17,788 bases of DNA from Discostella pseudostelligera (taxonomy: Eukaryota > Bacillariophyta > Thalassiosirophyceae > Thalassiosirales > Thalassiosiraceae), in contig JALLBK010000850.1 of NCBI GenBank assembly GCA_036940085.1, positions 1-17,788 on the forward strand. Reading direction: 5' to 3'. Below are positions 17,301 to 17,788 of this stretch, in pieces (position 1 is the stretch's first letter; every line of letters starts with the position of its first letter). A program made the translations under genes and the position numbers. The notes beneath the pieces were generated by a model. It searched no databases. It was given only the letters and a program-made list of their open reading frames with translations, and had not been told where the DNA came from.

Positions 17301-17686
17301 AGAGTCATCAACAGGAGATTTACACTGTCAAATGGAGCCCGACGGGGCCTGGTTCCAAGAACCCTGAGAAGTTGTTACTGCTGGCAACGGCATCCTTCGA
17401 TGGGTCCGTTCGGCTGTGGAATATTGACAATGGCACATGTCTACGGATACTCAGTCGACATCGAGAGTCTGTCTACTCCGTTGCGTTCTCTCCCTCGGGT
17501 GATTATCTCGCCAGTGGAAGTCTAGCCGGACAATTATACATTTGGAATGTACGTGATGGTGTGCACATTAAGAGCTTTAAGGGCAAGGGAGATATATTCG
17601 AGGTTGCTTGGAATATTGAGGAGTCGAGGGTCGCGGCATGTTTTTCCTCCAACGTCGTTTCCGTCATTGATTTCAAGAAGTCTTGA
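14327..17686 (+). CDS. TBL1/TBL1XR1-like LisH and WD40 corepressor subunit
   Basis: This single exon encodes 1119 residues. A LisH motif lies at about 241-275 (LTSEELNFLIYRYLQECGF), followed by the partner segment 'IPPGALVMFVQKGLQYVGMEE'. Eight WD40 blades run from about 762 to the end, for example 'LIATGSGDASARIW', 'LLATGSYDGVARVW', 'LASCSDDCTAKVWD' and 'LATASFDGSVRLWN'. LisH plus eight WD repeats is the TBL1/TBLR1, plant HOS15 and yeast Sif2 arrangement: a chromatin-bound adaptor of histone-deacetylase corepressor complexes. Unlike animal TBL1 (just under 600 residues), it has a 240-residue Gly/Ser/Ala-rich head with an AT-hook core RGRPPK (129-134) and a roughly 490-residue linker with poly-Gln, poly-Gly and the basic stretch PRKRKKKKK (467-475), a probable nuclear signal. 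The start is the only ATG ahead of this frame. Simple repeats in the linker may vary in length between alleles. Confidence 0.88.
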   Translation: MSTSDGEIIDQPEDAGQIPTPAVAAAAEDTAMLDVAAAVTADQETAPSGAGEAASAVVPPSRRSTDASSNTNGSSSSNGGGNGNGGVATADGSSSREDSEAQRQSNSTGVGLGTGGGGGGGGGGSGKQRGRPPKSSTKNNGQSSASQLQQPPPTNGASTTSGGGSGVGGGPSDDVSMASPNIDESGRDDEDDNIDEEDETTKRSISHNNIFRQKKQQSQPHPPLTSTASSLPIYPPAPLSLTSEELNFLIYRYLQECGFVHSAFSFAHESGVGRVRPRNSSSIPPGALVMFVQKGLQYVGMEESLIRDVVRREKEQQQQQQQQKAESTNSSSGMAEAGGGGDDDVMNNNKDEESELMLDPLLSSNMGPDFTLLCPRALHVLTRNDPPIKLRVPPASAAAATKAMMEMEEKLTKERRLTLASGSRGGGGGGGLRNQSLELRGGHYANEPEDDDEQQPLEVEYVSDPTPRKRKKKKKGSNKNDAEEVEFDEPVANNKKSRVVAPASTTSAAKNGSMEFEKQSFKKKAARQPPAVTTSQAAPTSAAAGNQSFPPSMAAAQQRHPQQRLQAEYQMDVQQYQEAQRLHEVQHRMQQDLWSNAQQQPNQQPQPPTGDARGPPQSYQSHPAGSNNMGNNMAHPNDGIDVARQRAVELQAAMVQRQQAAMALAQQQQQQQHLHQRGGQVSTDASMGAPSTFNAAHPQVNGQASLMSGDKRGHTDPRRNMIHSAGGDGSGHHPIGAAAANQPAAAIIEEEDRVTAIHPSEVMELSQHTSEVFMCAWNPRFTNLIATGSGDASARIWTINGPDASGGCQQSILLPHGQDSSDKKNKDVTTLEWSSSGELLATGSYDGVARVWFRHGELRQTLKGHRGPIFSLKWNKRGNFLLSGSYDKSTIVWDVTGEVGFVKQQFTYHFAPALDVDWKDDMTFASCSTDKTVQICRVGFARPIKTYTGHADEVNAVKWDPSGTLLASCSDDCTAKVWDINSPSNDPKWDFKSHQQEIYTVKWSPTGPGSKNPEKLLLLATASFDGSVRLWNIDNGTCLRILSRHRESVYSVAFSPSGDYLASGSLAGQLYIWNVRDGVHIKSFKGKGDIFEVAWNIEESRVAACFSSNVVSVIDFKKS

Positions 17687-17788
17687 CCTGGGTAAAACTT
17701 TCTACTACCTTTACTCAGAGTGCATTAATTTACTTCATTTGCGTCGTAATATCGGGCGCTTAATACCATTCAATAACTTTTAATTATT

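Overview
The window looks like nuclear DNA of a diatom, probably a centric one. Several features point there: short GT-AG introns (73-165 nt), 'ACC ATG' start contexts, an N-terminal signal ending in an ASAFAP-like 'SSVAF', a second twin-arginine lumen signal in the same protein, and low-complexity Asn/Gln/Gly/Asp tracts in nuclear proteins. The organism is inferred, not proven. I found no tRNA, rRNA, mobile element or CRISPR array.

Layout: (1) 1-2612 holds two direct tandem copies of an F-box/leucine-rich-repeat gene; the left copy is cut by the window edge. (2) 2974-4036 (+) is a four-exon gene for a DUF1499 protein with a two-step plastid and thylakoid-lumen targeting sequence. (3) 4149-5510 (-) is an intronless FCP1/NLI-interacting-factor-type HAD protein with a D-to-N change in the catalytic motif. 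(4) 5974-7544 (+) is a two-exon TPR protein resembling the ribosomal-protein chaperone Acl4. (5) 7586-12291 (-) is a four-exon SKI2-type exosome RNA helicase. (6) 12465-13297 (+) is a three-exon gene for a probable mitochondrial complex I ESSS/NDUFB11-type subunit with a strongly acidic tail. (7) 13298-14326 is about 1 kb of non-coding DNA with a perfect 16-bp CRE-type palindrome and G-runs. (8) 14327-17686 (+) is an intronless 1119-residue TBL1-like LisH/WD40 corepressor subunit with an AT-hook and a very long disordered linker.

Genes (2) and (3), and genes (4) and (5), converge with short gaps (112 and 41 bp). Genes (3) and (4), and genes (5) and (6), diverge from shared promoters.

The least expected signal lies between the genes. 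Nearly every promoter here carries clustered E2F-type sites (TTTGGCGGGA or its complement). Four sites in the two divergent promoters share the exact 13-mer TCCCGCCAAATCT. A paired-site module upstream of the DUF1499 gene closely matches the one upstream of F-box copy 2, which suggests that the F-box tandem duplication carried a promoter to the DUF1499 gene. The gene products act in protein turnover, plastid lumen, ribosome assembly, RNA decay, respiration and chromatin. They do not form one pathway; what they share is the promoter element.
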